The notes under the pieces were generated by a model. It did no database searches. It was not told where the DNA came from and saw only the letters and a list, made by a program, of their open reading frames with translations. Below, piece after piece: positions 33,792 through 43,557 of a DNA stretch of 64,000 nt (position 1 is the first letter of the stretch; each line of letters opens with the position of its first letter). The stretch is from Chitinophaga agri (GTDB taxonomy: Bacteria > Bacteroidota > Bacteroidia > Chitinophagales > Chitinophagaceae), in contig NZ_CP048113.1 in assembly GCF_010093065.1 (NCBI RefSeq), positions 1,488,001 through 1,552,000 on the forward strand, read 5' to 3'. A program made the translations under genes and the position numbers.

Positions 33792-35105
33792 ATGGAAAAA
33801 AAGACAATTGCCAGAAGAAAATTCCTGTCACGGTTCCTGCAGACCGGCGCGCTGCTTCCCTTAGCGGGAGCAGCCACCCTTGCCAGGGGCGCGGCGACCA
33901 CCACGGCACTACCGGCAACAGGATATACCGCGACCGACCTGCCTGACCGTATCATACTGACCATTACAAAAGATCCTGCAACGAGTGCTACTATCAACTG
34001 GAGAACAGGCAGCGGGGTGACCAGCACGTTCCTGGAATATGCAACGGCTGATGCACATCCTGAGTTTGTCAAAAATGCAACACGTATCGCGGCACAAAGT
34101 GAGCCATTCAAACTGGATACATTGCATGTGGTTTATCACCGGATCACGCTCACCGGGTTGCACCCGTCCACACTTTATACGTACAGAGTTGGCAGCGACA
34201 ATGGGTGGAGCGAGTGGCTACAGTTCCAGACAGCCGCTGCCACACCGCGTAAAACATCTTTTATCTATCTCGGTGACGCTCAGGTAGGCATCCGCCCTTT
34301 CTGGAGCCGCGTCATCAGAAAAGCTTATGCACAATTGCCGGATGCACAGGTGATCATTCATGCCGGCGACCTGGTGAACCGTGCCAACAACGATGACGAA
34401 TGGGGTCAATGGTTTGAGGCAGGTGGCTACATCCATGGCAGTATCCCTTCCCTGGTGACACCGGGCAATCACGAGTATACCCATGAGGACGGACAGCCAC
34501 ACCTCTCCCTGTTCTGGAAACAACAGTTCTCCCTGCCGGGCAATGGTACCGGCAATGAGCAGCTGGAAGGTTCTGTATTCTATGCAGACATACAGGGTGT
34601 GCGGTTCATTTCATTGAACACGATGATGATGGAAGAGGCCACATCAGACAGTCTGATAGATACACAAAAGAAATGGCTGGAAGATACACTGGCAAAGAAT
34701 CCTAACAAGTGGACCGTAGTCACCATGCACCACCCGGTCTTCTCTACGAAAAAAGGCCGGTATAATGAGAAAGTGAGAACGCACTTCAAACCAATATTTG
34801 ATCAGTACAAAGTGGACATTGTACTACAGGGACATGATCACGCATATGGCAGAGGCATGCAGCAGATAGCACCTTATGGCACCGCATATGTAGTGTCAGT
34901 AAGCGGATCAAAAATGTATGAACATGAGAAAATGGAATGGGCGGACATAGTAGCGGGGCATCTGCAGCTATATCACCTGATCACTATTGAAGACGACACA
35001 CTGGCCTTTCATTCCCACCTGGCTACCGGCGCACTGTTCGACTCGTTTACGCTGCAAAAGCGGCGCAACAAGCCGAACAGGTTTACAGAAGGTAAAAGAA
35101 AATAA
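33792..35105 (+). CDS. Tat-exported purple acid phosphatase-like metallophosphoesterase
   Basis: 437 residues from the ATG at 33792, chosen because it begins a twin-arginine signal (A-R-R-K-F-L-S-R-F-L). An Fn3-like N-terminal domain (about 45-145) precedes the metallophosphoesterase domain (about 155-380). All metal-ligand motifs are present: G-D-A-Q near 161, G-D-L-V-N-R near 191, G-N-H-E near 224, M-H-H-P near 313 and G-H-D-H-A-Y near 347. Purple acid phosphatases cut phosphate mono- or diesters in the periplasm or outside. As the last gene of the operon it suggests that the imported ligand is phosphorylated, or that phosphate release is the purpose; this is inference. Confidence 0.88.
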   Translation: MEKKTIARRKFLSRFLQTGALLPLAGAATLARGAATTTALPATGYTATDLPDRIILTITKDPATSATINWRTGSGVTSTFLEYATADAHPEFVKNATRIAAQSEPFKLDTLHVVYHRITLTGLHPSTLYTYRVGSDNGWSEWLQFQTAAATPRKTSFIYLGDAQVGIRPFWSRVIRKAYAQLPDAQVIIHAGDLVNRANNDDEWGQWFEAGGYIHGSIPSLVTPGNHEYTHEDGQPHLSLFWKQQFSLPGNGTGNEQLEGSVFYADIQGVRFISLNTMMMEEATSDSLIDTQKKWLEDTLAKNPNKWTVVTMHHPVFSTKKGRYNEKVRTHFKPIFDQYKVDIVLQGHDHAYGRGMQQIAPYGTAYVVSVSGSKMYEHEKMEWADIVAGHLQLYHLITIEDDTLAFHSHLATGALFDSFTLQKRRNKPNRFTEGKRK

Positions 35106-36026
35106 TTACTTATTTTTTAGCCATCCGTTATCGCGTAACCAGTTCTCCAGGCGATCAAACCAATGTTCATCCGGATTACTCGTACGCATCCCAAAGCCAT
35201 GACCACCGCGCTGGTAGACGTGCAGTTCCGCCGGGACCTGCTGTTTTACCAGTGCGGTGTAAAAGGCGATACTGTTTCCTACTACCACTGCCTTATCATC
35301 TGTAGCATGTACCAGGAATGCAGGCGGTGTTGTCTTTGTTACGTGCAGCTCATTGCTGAAGGCCCTTACTTTTTCAGGAGAGGCATCTGCCCCGATCAGA
35401 TTTTTCTTTGACCCCATATGTGTCAGGCTGTCTTCCATACTAATGACAGGATATACTAGCACCAGAAAATCGGGACGCAGATTAATATTTTCCTTGTTAG
35501 GGATGTAAGACTGACCAAAATGCGTACCGGCCGTAGCAGCCAGGTGTCCACCCGCGGAAGATCCCATTAGTCCGACCCTGTTAGTATCTACATGCCATTC
35601 CGCCGCATGCTGACGTAGCAGCCGGATAGCCTGTTGCGCATCCTGTAGTGGGCCTATATTGCGGTCCCACATAGTAGCGTCGTCAGGCATTCTATATTTG
35701 AGTACCAGGACAGTGATACCCAGTTCATTGAGCCTTCTTGCAAAATTGATACCCTCGTGGGTGTAAGCCAGTCCACTGTAGCCGCCACCCGGACATACCA
35801 CCATAGCAGCACCGTTCGCCTTCTCCGCTGGTGCACGAAATAACTGTACCATCGGAACGGATACTTTTTCAAAGGAGATACTGCCGTTCTGTTCACGTTT
35901 GACCTCATTGTCAGGCGCGTTGCGGCTGTTGACAATACTGTCCGGATACAGTGGCATGAACTGCTGTGCTTTTGTAACAGTGGAAATTGCCGTCATTACT
36001 ATCAGGCTGATGATACATATTTTCAT
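35106..36026 (-). CDS. Secreted alpha/beta-hydrolase, acetylxylan-esterase/BD-FAE-like
   Basis: 306 residues with a signal peptide cut after V-T-K-A-Q (about 20). Alpha/beta-hydrolase features are clear: oxyanion motif C-P-G-G-G-Y near 78, nucleophile elbow G-S-S-A-G-G near 155, acid region H-A-T-D-D-K-A-V near 242 and catalytic His in G-G-H-G-F-G near 275. This pattern belongs to the bacterial carbohydrate-esterase group around BD-FAE and acetylxylan esterases, which remove acyl groups from plant polysaccharides. Its stop abuts the stop of the convergent phosphatase gene with no spacer. A weak -7 box (TATCTTTC, 36048-36055) lies upstream. Confidence 0.85.
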   Translation of the reverse strand: MKICIISLIVMTAISTVTKAQQFMPLYPDSIVNSRNAPDNEVKREQNGSISFEKVSVPMVQLFRAPAEKANGAAMVVCPGGGYSGLAYTHEGINFARRLNELGITVLVLKYRMPDDATMWDRNIGPLQDAQQAIRLLRQHAAEWHVDTNRVGLMGSSAGGHLAATAGTHFGQSYIPNKENINLRPDFLVLVYPVISMEDSLTHMGSKKNLIGADASPEKVRAFSNELHVTKTTPPAFLVHATDDKAVVVGNSIAFYTALVKQQVPAELHVYQRGGHGFGMRTSNPDEHWFDRLENWLRDNGWLKNK

Positions 36027-36405
36027 GTGGAATATTTTTCTTCGAGAGAAAGATAGGGCATGCCGTTGAGTTATTATAGTATTTATTGACCAGCTGGCAC
36101 CAATTCACTGGTCATTACCACCGCATTCCGGGGGCAATACCGCATCCATCAGTATGCGATCAGCTATATTGAGTAATTAATACTGTCAATTTTCAATAAA
36201 AACGAAAAAAGTTTAGCATTCTATCTCTAATAAATAAATAGCATATAATTTTAAGTTCATCTCTTTGCAACACATATTCAATCCACTGTCTTATACAGCA
36301 CACTCTACCGTTAGGCATGTACGCATAACTCATTAGTAATGTAACACTTGTATGCTATAATCCAGCATTGAGAATTGCGTTACTTTCGGGGTCGAACCAT
36401 ATGCT
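36027..36405. other. 379-bp intergenic region upstream of the giant PKD gene
   Basis: It must hold promoters for two divergent genes. A 7-bp inverted repeat TGACCAG..CTGGTCA lies at 36087-36114. The central part is very A+T-rich. No convincing -7 box could be tied to the PKD gene, and no open frame was seen. Confidence 0.5.
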
Positions 36406-39400
36406 ATGTCCTCAAAAACCAAGGCAACTTTAGGTTATGCCTTCACGTGCGCTGTACTTTGGAGCCTGCTTTTAACTACCCATAGAGCCTATGGACAATT
36501 AAAAGCCGATTTCACACCAAGTAAGACAAGTGATTGCGAAAGCCTGATCACAACATTCATTGACAACTCAACTGGTAATCCCACCTCGTGGCACTGGGAT
36601 TTCGGTAACGGTTATACCTCAGCAGAGCAACGACCGAGTGCTGCCTATACAGCTCCCGGCGTATATAAGGTCTTGCTGACGGTGAAAGATGCAGCCGGTG
36701 CTACCAGTAGCATCAGCAAGACTGTCACCGTATGGGAGAAGCCCAAACCAGATTTCACGGCTGGCCCTGCGACAGGCTGTATGCCGCTTCCCGTCACGTT
36801 TACGGACAGATCTGACCCGGTGGACGGTTCCATTACCACCTACACCTGGGACTTCGGAGACGGCGCCATTGGTTCAGGGCCTAATCCTGTACACACCTAC
36901 AACAATGCAATATCACCTACCGTAACACTGACGATTACTAATAGTAACGGTTGTACTGCTTCCAAACAGATCAGCAAGATCATCAATGTATCAGCCGCGT
37001 TATTGCCTGACTTCAATGTTTCTGAGCAATTCATCTGCGCCGCTCCTGGTGCAGTAAGCATCACCAACACCAGTAAAGGGCCCGGGAATCTTTCTTATAA
37101 ATGGGACTTTGGCGATGGCGCCACCGCAACAGATATCAACCCTGGCAAGCATAGTTATATGAAGAAAGGTATCTATAACATCAGGCTCACTGTTACCAGT
37201 GATAAAGGTTGTACAAATACCAAAACATCCGCGGACATTAACGTGGCCAACTTTAAGACGGACTTCCAGCTTCCAGCCAAAGTCTGTGAGAACAGTGTCG
37301 CTACACTATCCGCAATAAATACACCCATAGCGGATGATATCACCTGGAGCGTAGATACCGGCCGCATCACCAGTGATGGCCTTACGGCTACCTATTATCC
37401 CGCTGGTACCGGTAAAGTGAAGATAACGATGACAGCCGGTTACGGCCAATGTCAGGAAAAAATAACCAAGGAACTGACAGTGATCGCAGCGCCAAAGCCC
37501 GCCTTTGAAACGGAGATCAAACCAATATGTGATGCCCCTGTCACCGTAAAGCTGATCAATCGATCAAAGGGGTCTGACAGCTGGACCTGGAATTTCGGTA
37601 ACGGACAAACATCTACAGAACAAAACCCCACTGTGACCTATGATAGTCTGAGTGTGTATGGTATTGTGCTCACCGCTAACAGTACCACTGGTTGCTCCGC
37701 TGCCACCGAACAATATGTCGTGCTGGCCAAACCGGAGGTCTATACATTTGCCAGTTTACCGGAAGGCTGTGTAGGCCTGACTACTACGTTCAGCAGCTAC
37801 ATCACTAATGGCGACAGTATCATTCGTTACGAGTGGGATCTGGGAGATGGTGGTCCGAAATCGACTGAAGCCACTCCCACCCGTACCTACGATAAGGAAG
37901 GGACCTACCCGGTCACACTGACCTATGTTACCAGGAATGGCTGTAACGGAACGGTCAATCTGTATTCATACAATGCAATCAACGTTTACACCAAACCCAA
38001 ACCTGACTTTTCCTCTCCCGAAGCACCCCAGATCTGTGGCAATAACACCGTACATTTTGACGGCACGACCGATGTAGGGAATGCCTGGGCATGGGACTTC
38101 GGCGATAATACCGCCGGTTCCGGACAACATACCGTACATAGTTACCGTAAAGCGGGTACCTACACGGTATCATTAACCGTGTCAAACCACAGTTGCAGTG
38201 AGAAGATAACAAAGACCGCGTACATATCAGCAGTCAATCCATTCCCTCGCTTTGTGATGCAGTCTGTCGATTGTAACAACCGGACAGAAGCGCGTTTTGA
38301 AGACCGGTCAACCGGTAATCCTACCGGCTGGAAATGGAGCTGGGGCGATGGGACCGAAGAGACCTACACAACTAAAAAGAAGCTCATCAAACACCTGTAT
38401 GCGAAAACAGGGGCCTATAAAGTAATGCTGACTGTTTCCGATGGCAGCTGCACCAGTACTGACTCTATGAACGTGCAGATATATGCCCCGTCCCCCATCA
38501 CCATTACGACAGATAAAACGACCTTATGTGGTAGTGATACACTAAAAAGCAGCGTGACCGACATACAGGATATTTACGGACGCAATGTCTGGTCTTACGT
38601 ATGGGCGTCATCAGACGGCACACCTGCTAACTGGAATATCAAAGACTATAAACATACAACGTTCACCCATCTGCAACCAGGCAGGGATACGATCGGGTTC
38701 ATTGCATATAACCTGCAGGGATGCCCTGACACCAGTAATAAGGTGGTGGTAAATGTACACGGACCTGTAGCTAAATTCCTTGTACCGGAGCGGCCGGAAT
38801 GCCGGGGTGCGGAGCTGACCTTCACGGATAAGACAGATATATCTAAAGGCAAACCGATCACTACCTGGTCATGGGATTTTGGTGATGGTACACCTGTACA
38901 GGGATTGAACACGCCACCGTTCAAACATACCTATAGTAAATCGGGCATCTTTTATCCGAAGCTGACCGTCACTGATCAGGAAGGGTGTACCAGTATTGCC
39001 ACCGGGCCCAGTGTGCAGGTAAATGGTCCTAATGCGGACTTTGTACCTAATCTGTCACTGATACCTCCCGGCAGTGATATACAGTTCTTTAACTATACCA
39101 CCGAGACAGGTGGAATACCAACCTACTACTGGGACTTTGGTGATCACACGACTTCCGGTGAATACAGTCCGCTGAAGAACTATCCGGTCAGAGGCAGATA
39201 CAATGTAAAACTGCTGGTAAAAGATAGTAACGGTTGTTCAGACAGTGCGCAGAAACAGATCAAGGTATCTACCGTGAGCGCCGGTTTTGCTGTGACCACC
39301 GCCTTCGTCAACAATAGTGGTTGTCCGCCAGTCATTGCGCGGTTCTTCAATACCTCTGCCAACCATACAGGCTCCTACTGGGATTTTGGTGATGGTAGTT

Positions 39401-41286
39401 TTTCTACTATCAGTAATCCGTCTCATACCTATACCTATGCCGGTAAATACAAAGTGAAACTGAAAGTGACAGGGGAAGCTGGTAATGAGGATGAATATGA
39501 GCGGGAAGTGCTCGTAAAGGGGCCTTACGGCACGATCACCGCCTCTTCTACCGGCGGCTGTATGACAAAGGATATCGAGTTTAAAGTATCGGCAGTTGCG
39601 GCAGTTAATTTCGCATGGGACTTTACGGATGGTATTGTGAGTGAAACCAATGATTCTACCATCAAACATACCTTCAAGCATCCGGGTATCTACAAGCCCC
39701 GCCTGATACTGTCTGATCAGACCGGATGTAAAGGCGCTGCCTTCCTCGACGATCCTATCGTAATAGACAAATTATCGGTGGATATGACGCCGTCACAACA
39801 ATTTGTATGTGATGAGGGCTGGGTATCTTTCACACCGGCATTCAACAGCTTCTCCATCGATGAACTGAAAAAAGAAGCCACCTACAAATGGACATATGAC
39901 ACGGGCGTAACAGCGGAGAATGACAACACTGCGACTCCCAGATTCTACCTGAATAAGCCGCAGGAATACAACTTCTCGCTCACTACCACAACGGCATATG
40001 GCTGTGTGCAGACTGTGAGCAGGAAGATAGCGGTATATCCTAAACCGGACGTATCCATCACCGGGCCTGATAAAGCCTGTGTAGATGTGCCGGTGACCTT
40101 TGCGGGCAATGTTACTGCTCCGCGTGAAATGACCTGGAAATGGATCTTTGGTAATGGTGGTGGCGCCGATAGCCGCCAGCCTGCTGACCAGACCTACAAC
40201 AAGCCTGGTCTAACAGATGTACGCCTTACGGTAACCAGCAGTGATGGCTGTACTGATACGGCCTACCACCCTATTAATATTGTACCGAAACCTGTGATCA
40301 ACGCCAGTGCAAAAGCCAATGTAATATGCCTGGGTAGTAACACCACATTGAGTGCGGGCGGTGGTACTACCTATCAATGGTCGCCCGCAACCAGTCTTAG
40401 TGATCCTGCCGTCGCTTCGCCAGTTGCCACACCGGGCGAGAGTACAGACTACCAGGTCACTGTAACAGATGCCAACGGCTGTATCAACACCGATCATATC
40501 AGCGTTCGCGTAGTGCAACCGTTCTCTATGCAGGCGACTCCGGACACCGGTATCTGTATCGGACAGCCCCTCCCGCTTTGGGCCTCTGGCGCGGATCACT
40601 ACAGCTGGAAAGGTCAGGGGCTGGATGCCGCGAATACGCCCTATCCTAATGTGACCATCGCAGCTGCCGGTAATTATACTTATACCGTAACCGGGTATGA
40701 TGCGGATGGCTGCTTCCAGCGTGATACTTCGCTGGTAGTGAAGGTGTACCCTGCCCCCTTTGTAAATGCGGGCCCTGACCAGATAGCCATGGCAGGAAAA
40801 GCAGTCATATTGGGAGGAAAGAGCAGCCCCGATATTGTGAAATGGAACTGGGGTCCTGCGGACTACCTGAGCTGTACTACCTGCGCACATCCGGAAGCCA
40901 TGCCAAACCTCTCTACTACCTATGTGGTTGAGGCAGAAAATGTCTACGGCTGTAAAGCCAGCGATGATGTAGCAGTGAAGGTCACCTGCGACCAAAGTGC
41001 TGTATTACTGCCGAATGCCTTCTCTCCTAACAGGGATGGTACAAATGAGTGGTTCTATCCAAAAGGTCGCGGTGTGAAAGAAGTCGTATGGATGCGGGTA
41101 TACGACAGATGGGGTAGCCCGGTATTTGAAAGGACACATTTTTCGATCAATAATGCCAGTGCCGGATGGGATGGCACCTGGAAAGGCCAGGTAGCCCCAA
41201 TAGGGACTTATGTGTATGCGATAGAGACGGTATGTGAGGATGGAGGAACATTTATGTTCAGGGGAACCGTGACGGTGGTAAGGTAA
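36406..41286 (+). CDS. Giant PKD-repeat surface protein with type B T9SS sorting domain
   Basis: 1626 residues: signal peptide (to about 30), a long chain of Ig-like PKD domains, and a C-terminal gliding-motility-associated domain that starts near residue 1535 (L-P-N-A-F-S-P-N-R-D-G-T-N-E-W) and ends in F-R-G-T-V-T-V-V-R. About a dozen PKD units show the W-D-F-G-D/N-G core (for example H-W-D-F-G-N-G, K-W-D-F-G-D-G, Y-W-D-F-G-D-H); others are degenerate. The C-terminal domain is the type B signal for type IX secretion, so the protein is exported across the outer membrane and placed on the surface or released. Likely an adhesin; no enzyme domain is visible. Single-gene unit with a strong terminator. 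Confidence 0.93.
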   Translation: MSSKTKATLGYAFTCAVLWSLLLTTHRAYGQLKADFTPSKTSDCESLITTFIDNSTGNPTSWHWDFGNGYTSAEQRPSAAYTAPGVYKVLLTVKDAAGATSSISKTVTVWEKPKPDFTAGPATGCMPLPVTFTDRSDPVDGSITTYTWDFGDGAIGSGPNPVHTYNNAISPTVTLTITNSNGCTASKQISKIINVSAALLPDFNVSEQFICAAPGAVSITNTSKGPGNLSYKWDFGDGATATDINPGKHSYMKKGIYNIRLTVTSDKGCTNTKTSADINVANFKTDFQLPAKVCENSVATLSAINTPIADDITWSVDTGRITSDGLTATYYPAGTGKVKITMTAGYGQCQEKITKELTVIAAPKPAFETEIKPICDAPVTVKLINRSKGSDSWTWNFGNGQTSTEQNPTVTYDSLSVYGIVLTANSTTGCSAATEQYVVLAKPEVYTFASLPEGCVGLTTTFSSYITNGDSIIRYEWDLGDGGPKSTEATPTRTYDKEGTYPVTLTYVTRNGCNGTVNLYSYNAINVYTKPKPDFSSPEAPQICGNNTVHFDGTTDVGNAWAWDFGDNTAGSGQHTVHSYRKAGTYTVSLTVSNHSCSEKITKTAYISAVNPFPRFVMQSVDCNNRTEARFEDRSTGNPTGWKWSWGDGTEETYTTKKKLIKHLYAKTGAYKVMLTVSDGSCTSTDSMNVQIYAPSPITITTDKTTLCGSDTLKSSVTDIQDIYGRNVWSYVWASSDGTPANWNIKDYKHTTFTHLQPGRDTIGFIAYNLQGCPDTSNKVVVNVHGPVAKFLVPERPECRGAELTFTDKTDISKGKPITTWSWDFGDGTPVQGLNTPPFKHTYSKSGIFYPKLTVTDQEGCTSIATGPSVQVNGPNADFVPNLSLIPPGSDIQFFNYTTETGGIPTYYWDFGDHTTSGEYSPLKNYPVRGRYNVKLLVKDSNGCSDSAQKQIKVSTVSAGFAVTTAFVNNSGCPPVIARFFNTSANHTGSYWDFGDGSFSTISNPSHTYTYAGKYKVKLKVTGEAGNEDEYEREVLVKGPYGTITASSTGGCMTKDIEFKVSAVAAVNFAWDFTDGIVSETNDSTIKHTFKHPGIYKPRLILSDQTGCKGAAFLDDPIVIDKLSVDMTPSQQFVCDEGWVSFTPAFNSFSIDELKKEATYKWTYDTGVTAENDNTATPRFYLNKPQEYNFSLTTTTAYGCVQTVSRKIAVYPKPDVSITGPDKACVDVPVTFAGNVTAPREMTWKWIFGNGGGADSRQPADQTYNKPGLTDVRLTVTSSDGCTDTAYHPINIVPKPVINASAKANVICLGSNTTLSAGGGTTYQWSPATSLSDPAVASPVATPGESTDYQVTVTDANGCINTDHISVRVVQPFSMQATPDTGICIGQPLPLWASGADHYSWKGQGLDAANTPYPNVTIAAAGNYTYTVTGYDADGCFQRDTSLVVKVYPAPFVNAGPDQIAMAGKAVILGGKSSPDIVKWNWGPADYLSCTTCAHPEAMPNLSTTYVVEAENVYGCKASDDVAVKVTCDQSAVLLPNAFSPNRDGTNEWFYPKGRGVKEVVWMRVYDRWGSPVFERTHFSINNASAGWDGTWKGQVAPIGTYVYAIETVCEDGGTFMFRGTVTVVR

Positions 41287-41308
41287 CCTGCACCTCATAA
41301 CAATAGTG

Positions 41309-41341
41309 AATAGCCTGTATCTAGTGGAGATACAGGCTATT
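41309..41341 (+). terminator. Strong intrinsic terminator of the PKD gene
   Basis: AATAGCCTGTATCT (41309-41322) pairs perfectly with AGATACAGGCTATT (41328-41341) around a 5-base loop, followed by TTGT. It lies 23 bases after the stop codon. Confidence 0.88.
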
Positions 41342-41536
41342 TTGTCTCCTGCCGGCATGGTCCTGTTAATAGTGATGACTCCTGCAATGTTAGGGGAATT
41401 ATCACAGCCATTCCGGACAATGTACGCAGGACGCCAAATCATGTACGCCAGGTGTAGAAATCCCAGATGGCATCTCAGCAGTAATATCACCAGTAACAGG
41501 TTCTCATCCTCCGCGGCATCTGCAGTGAGTTTCACG

Positions 41537-41737
41537 ATCTGGAATGCCAGTACGTCTTACAGGTTTATGAAAGAGCGAAACCTTGAACTCAAACTATCAG
41601 CACTCGATATACTGGCGCAGAATAAAAGTGTCGCGAACTACTCGAATAGTTATACGGTAACACAGGAGGTGAGGAATGTGCTTCAGCAGTATTTTATGGT
41701 GACGGTGAGTTATTTTCCGAGGAAGTTTGGAAAGTGA
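41537..41737 (+). pseudogene. Remnant: C-terminal end of an outer-membrane beta-barrel (TonB-receptor-like) protein
   Basis: In the frame ending with the stop at 41735-41737, the last 66 residues read I-W-N-A-S-T-S-Y-R-F, then L-E-L-K-L-S-A-L-D-I-L-A-Q-N-K-S, then V-L-Q-Q-Y-F-M-V-T-V-S-Y and end R-K-F-G-K. This is the standard closing strand pair of outer-membrane beta-barrel proteins of the CarboxypepD_reg plus OMP_b-brl type (usually several hundred residues long). Upstream sequence to 41342 is open but unlike the family, and the PKD terminator lies 200 bases away, so the gene body is missing. A leftover of a deletion or rearrangement. Confidence 0.6.
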
Positions 41738-41806
41738 GGTAAAATATTTCACATGCGCCCCATACCTCCTACAGCCATTTCCTCCATTGCATGTGCCCCC
41801 AGACAA

Positions 41807-41840
41807 AACGGCAAAGCAGTCTGACAACCGCTTTGCCGTT
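41807..41840 (-). terminator. Intrinsic terminator of the amine oxidase operon
   Basis: AACGGCAAAGC (41807-41817) pairs perfectly with GCTTTGCCGTT (41830-41840). On the minus strand a TTTTG run follows, 22 bases after the amine oxidase stop. Confidence 0.82.
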
Positions 41841-41861
41841 ACAAGCTATATACATCAGCTA

Positions 41862-43544
41862 TCAGCTGGGCTGCAGCTGACTCACATTATTCGTCTGCTT
41901 CACAGCCGCTGCCGATCCCTGTTCGAATTTCTCCAACATGATCTCTGCCGTCTGCAAAGCACCTTCTACCCATCCCTGCGCATCGGAATAGGCCTCTCCG
42001 CAGATGTACAATGGCGTACCGGTGATCGGATTCGTGATCTTGTCCCGTATTTCCCAGCTCTTAATACCGATATTCCAGCTATTCCATCCACCGCCATATG
42101 GATCTTCACCCCAATCGCGGAAAGCAGCGCTTTTCACCAGCGGCGTATAATCCAGTCCGTGCATCTGTTGCAGCTGACGGGCTATTTCATTCACCATACG
42201 ACGGGGCGCCTTGTACTCATCCCAGGTCTGGTTCAGGTTACCTGCTGCAGGCGCACCAGACTTCCCATTTACCTTGTTATCGTCATCCCCGATATATGGA
42301 TCAGTGATCTTTGAATGAGACAGCCCTTCTCTCCAGGCGGCACTGCGCTGCGGTCTTAAACCATCCCAGAAGCCGATATTATTACCATCATCATAGCTGG
42401 CCAGCAACATCGCTCTGCCCGTTACCGCGGGTGACCCATCGCTGTTAGGCCAGTAGTATGTTTGTCTTACCGGCAGGTCGGTTACAGAACGGCCAGACTG
42501 CACCGGTACGAATTTTCCATCAGGGCCGTTATAACCAGCTATTCTCCACCATGGACTTGCGTAGGTGGTGAACAGTTTGAACAGAGGTCTTGGCGTCACA
42601 CTGGTGATCAGGTGTTGGATCTGTTTCAGCAGTTCACTACCCGGGGTGATCAGATCAAGGGCACGACGTGGCATGGCCAGGATCAGTTTTCCGGCAGTAA
42701 TAGCCTGTCCATCGGCAAAGTGAAGCGTAAACTGTCCGTCTATATATTCAAAGCTTTTCAGCTGTTGTTCCAGGCGGATTTCCCCCTGATCTTTTTTAAA
42801 CAGTTCAGCCAGGGCAATAGGTACCTGCTGGAAACCGTTGGTAAAACCCTTGTACACCGGAGAGATGCCAAAGTCGGATAAATACCATGGAATCGCATCG
42901 CTTGCATTCCAGTTCACCAGCGTAGAGTCGTAACCGCCAGCGTCCATGCTGAACTGATAGCCTTCACTGCTGATCACTCTGTACAACAGATTCCAGAAAC
43001 CCCATTTGTATAAGGGGACACCATCAAACCAGGCATCGCGGGTCATGACACGACGGTCAGCCTCTGACAGATTGGGGTTAGTAATGCCGGGTACGATCTG
43101 TTCAATCGCATTGACAATGATAGTGCCCGGGCCATTCCCTTTTTCCAGGAATGACATATTATACGGCACTTTACCGGGATTGGTCACAAAGTCGACCAGG
43201 CGCAGGTATTCGCCCCGCAGATACGCGAGATTCTGTGGCTCATCTACCGGAAAAGGATAGGTAGTGATCTTCTCATTATCCGGCAATTCCGCATTGAGGG
43301 CCTTGATCAGGTTTACGATCAGGTGTTGGGTCGTCTCGAGGATCCGCATACCACCCAGTTCTGCGGTCATGTTGGGAATTTCAGGTGGTTTGACAGACAG
43401 TAGTCGTCCGCCGATATGATCGCTGCCTTCGAACACGACGATCTTCTGGTCTGGAAATTTCCTCTTTAGTTTCCAGGCACTATACACGCCTGAAACGCCG
43501 CCACCAATGATGGCGATATCAATATCTACCTGTTTGTTTGCCAT
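41862..43544 (-). CDS. FAD-dependent amine oxidase (flavin monoamine/L-amino-acid oxidase family)
   Basis: 560 residues, no signal peptide. The N-terminal Rossmann motif I-A-I-I-G-G-G-V-S-G-V-Y lies near residues 9-20 and is followed by the E-G-S-D-H-I-G-G-R-L motif that binds FAD ribose and phosphates. The C-terminal FAD contact C-G-E-A-Y-S-D-A-Q-G-W-V-E-G-A-L lies near 513-528, where the family needs G-W-V-E-G-A. The middle is the substrate domain, with W-D-G-L and P-W-W-R-I. The family oxidises amines or amino acids to imine or keto products with hydrogen peroxide. It lies 13 bases after the ThDP enzyme gene, so the two probably act in sequence. The exact substrate is unknown. Confidence 0.88.
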   Translation of the reverse strand: MANKQVDIDIAIIGGGVSGVYSAWKLKRKFPDQKIVVFEGSDHIGGRLLSVKPPEIPNMTAELGGMRILETTQHLIVNLIKALNAELPDNEKITTYPFPVDEPQNLAYLRGEYLRLVDFVTNPGKVPYNMSFLEKGNGPGTIIVNAIEQIVPGITNPNLSEADRRVMTRDAWFDGVPLYKWGFWNLLYRVISSEGYQFSMDAGGYDSTLVNWNASDAIPWYLSDFGISPVYKGFTNGFQQVPIALAELFKKDQGEIRLEQQLKSFEYIDGQFTLHFADGQAITAGKLILAMPRRALDLITPGSELLKQIQHLITSVTPRPLFKLFTTYASPWWRIAGYNGPDGKFVPVQSGRSVTDLPVRQTYYWPNSDGSPAVTGRAMLLASYDDGNNIGFWDGLRPQRSAAWREGLSHSKITDPYIGDDDNKVNGKSGAPAAGNLNQTWDEYKAPRRMVNEIARQLQQMHGLDYTPLVKSAAFRDWGEDPYGGGWNSWNIGIKSWEIRDKITNPITGTPLYICGEAYSDAQGWVEGALQTAEIMLEKFEQGSAAAVKQTNNVSQLQPS

Positions 43545-43557
43545 AGAGATAATGGTT

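Noticed and set aside
36380..36405. TCGAACC-like tRNA T-loop resemblance before the PKD gene
   Set aside because: No matching acceptor, D-arm or anticodon stem can be folded around it.
40210..41535. Long minus-strand open frames opposite the PKD gene end
   Set aside because: The plus strand encodes clear PKD and T9SS domains and a terminator; the minus frames have no recognisable protein features.
41306..41536. Plus-strand open frame upstream of the barrel remnant
   Set aside because: It starts in the PKD terminator hairpin and is unlike any barrel protein; only the last 66 codons have family similarity.
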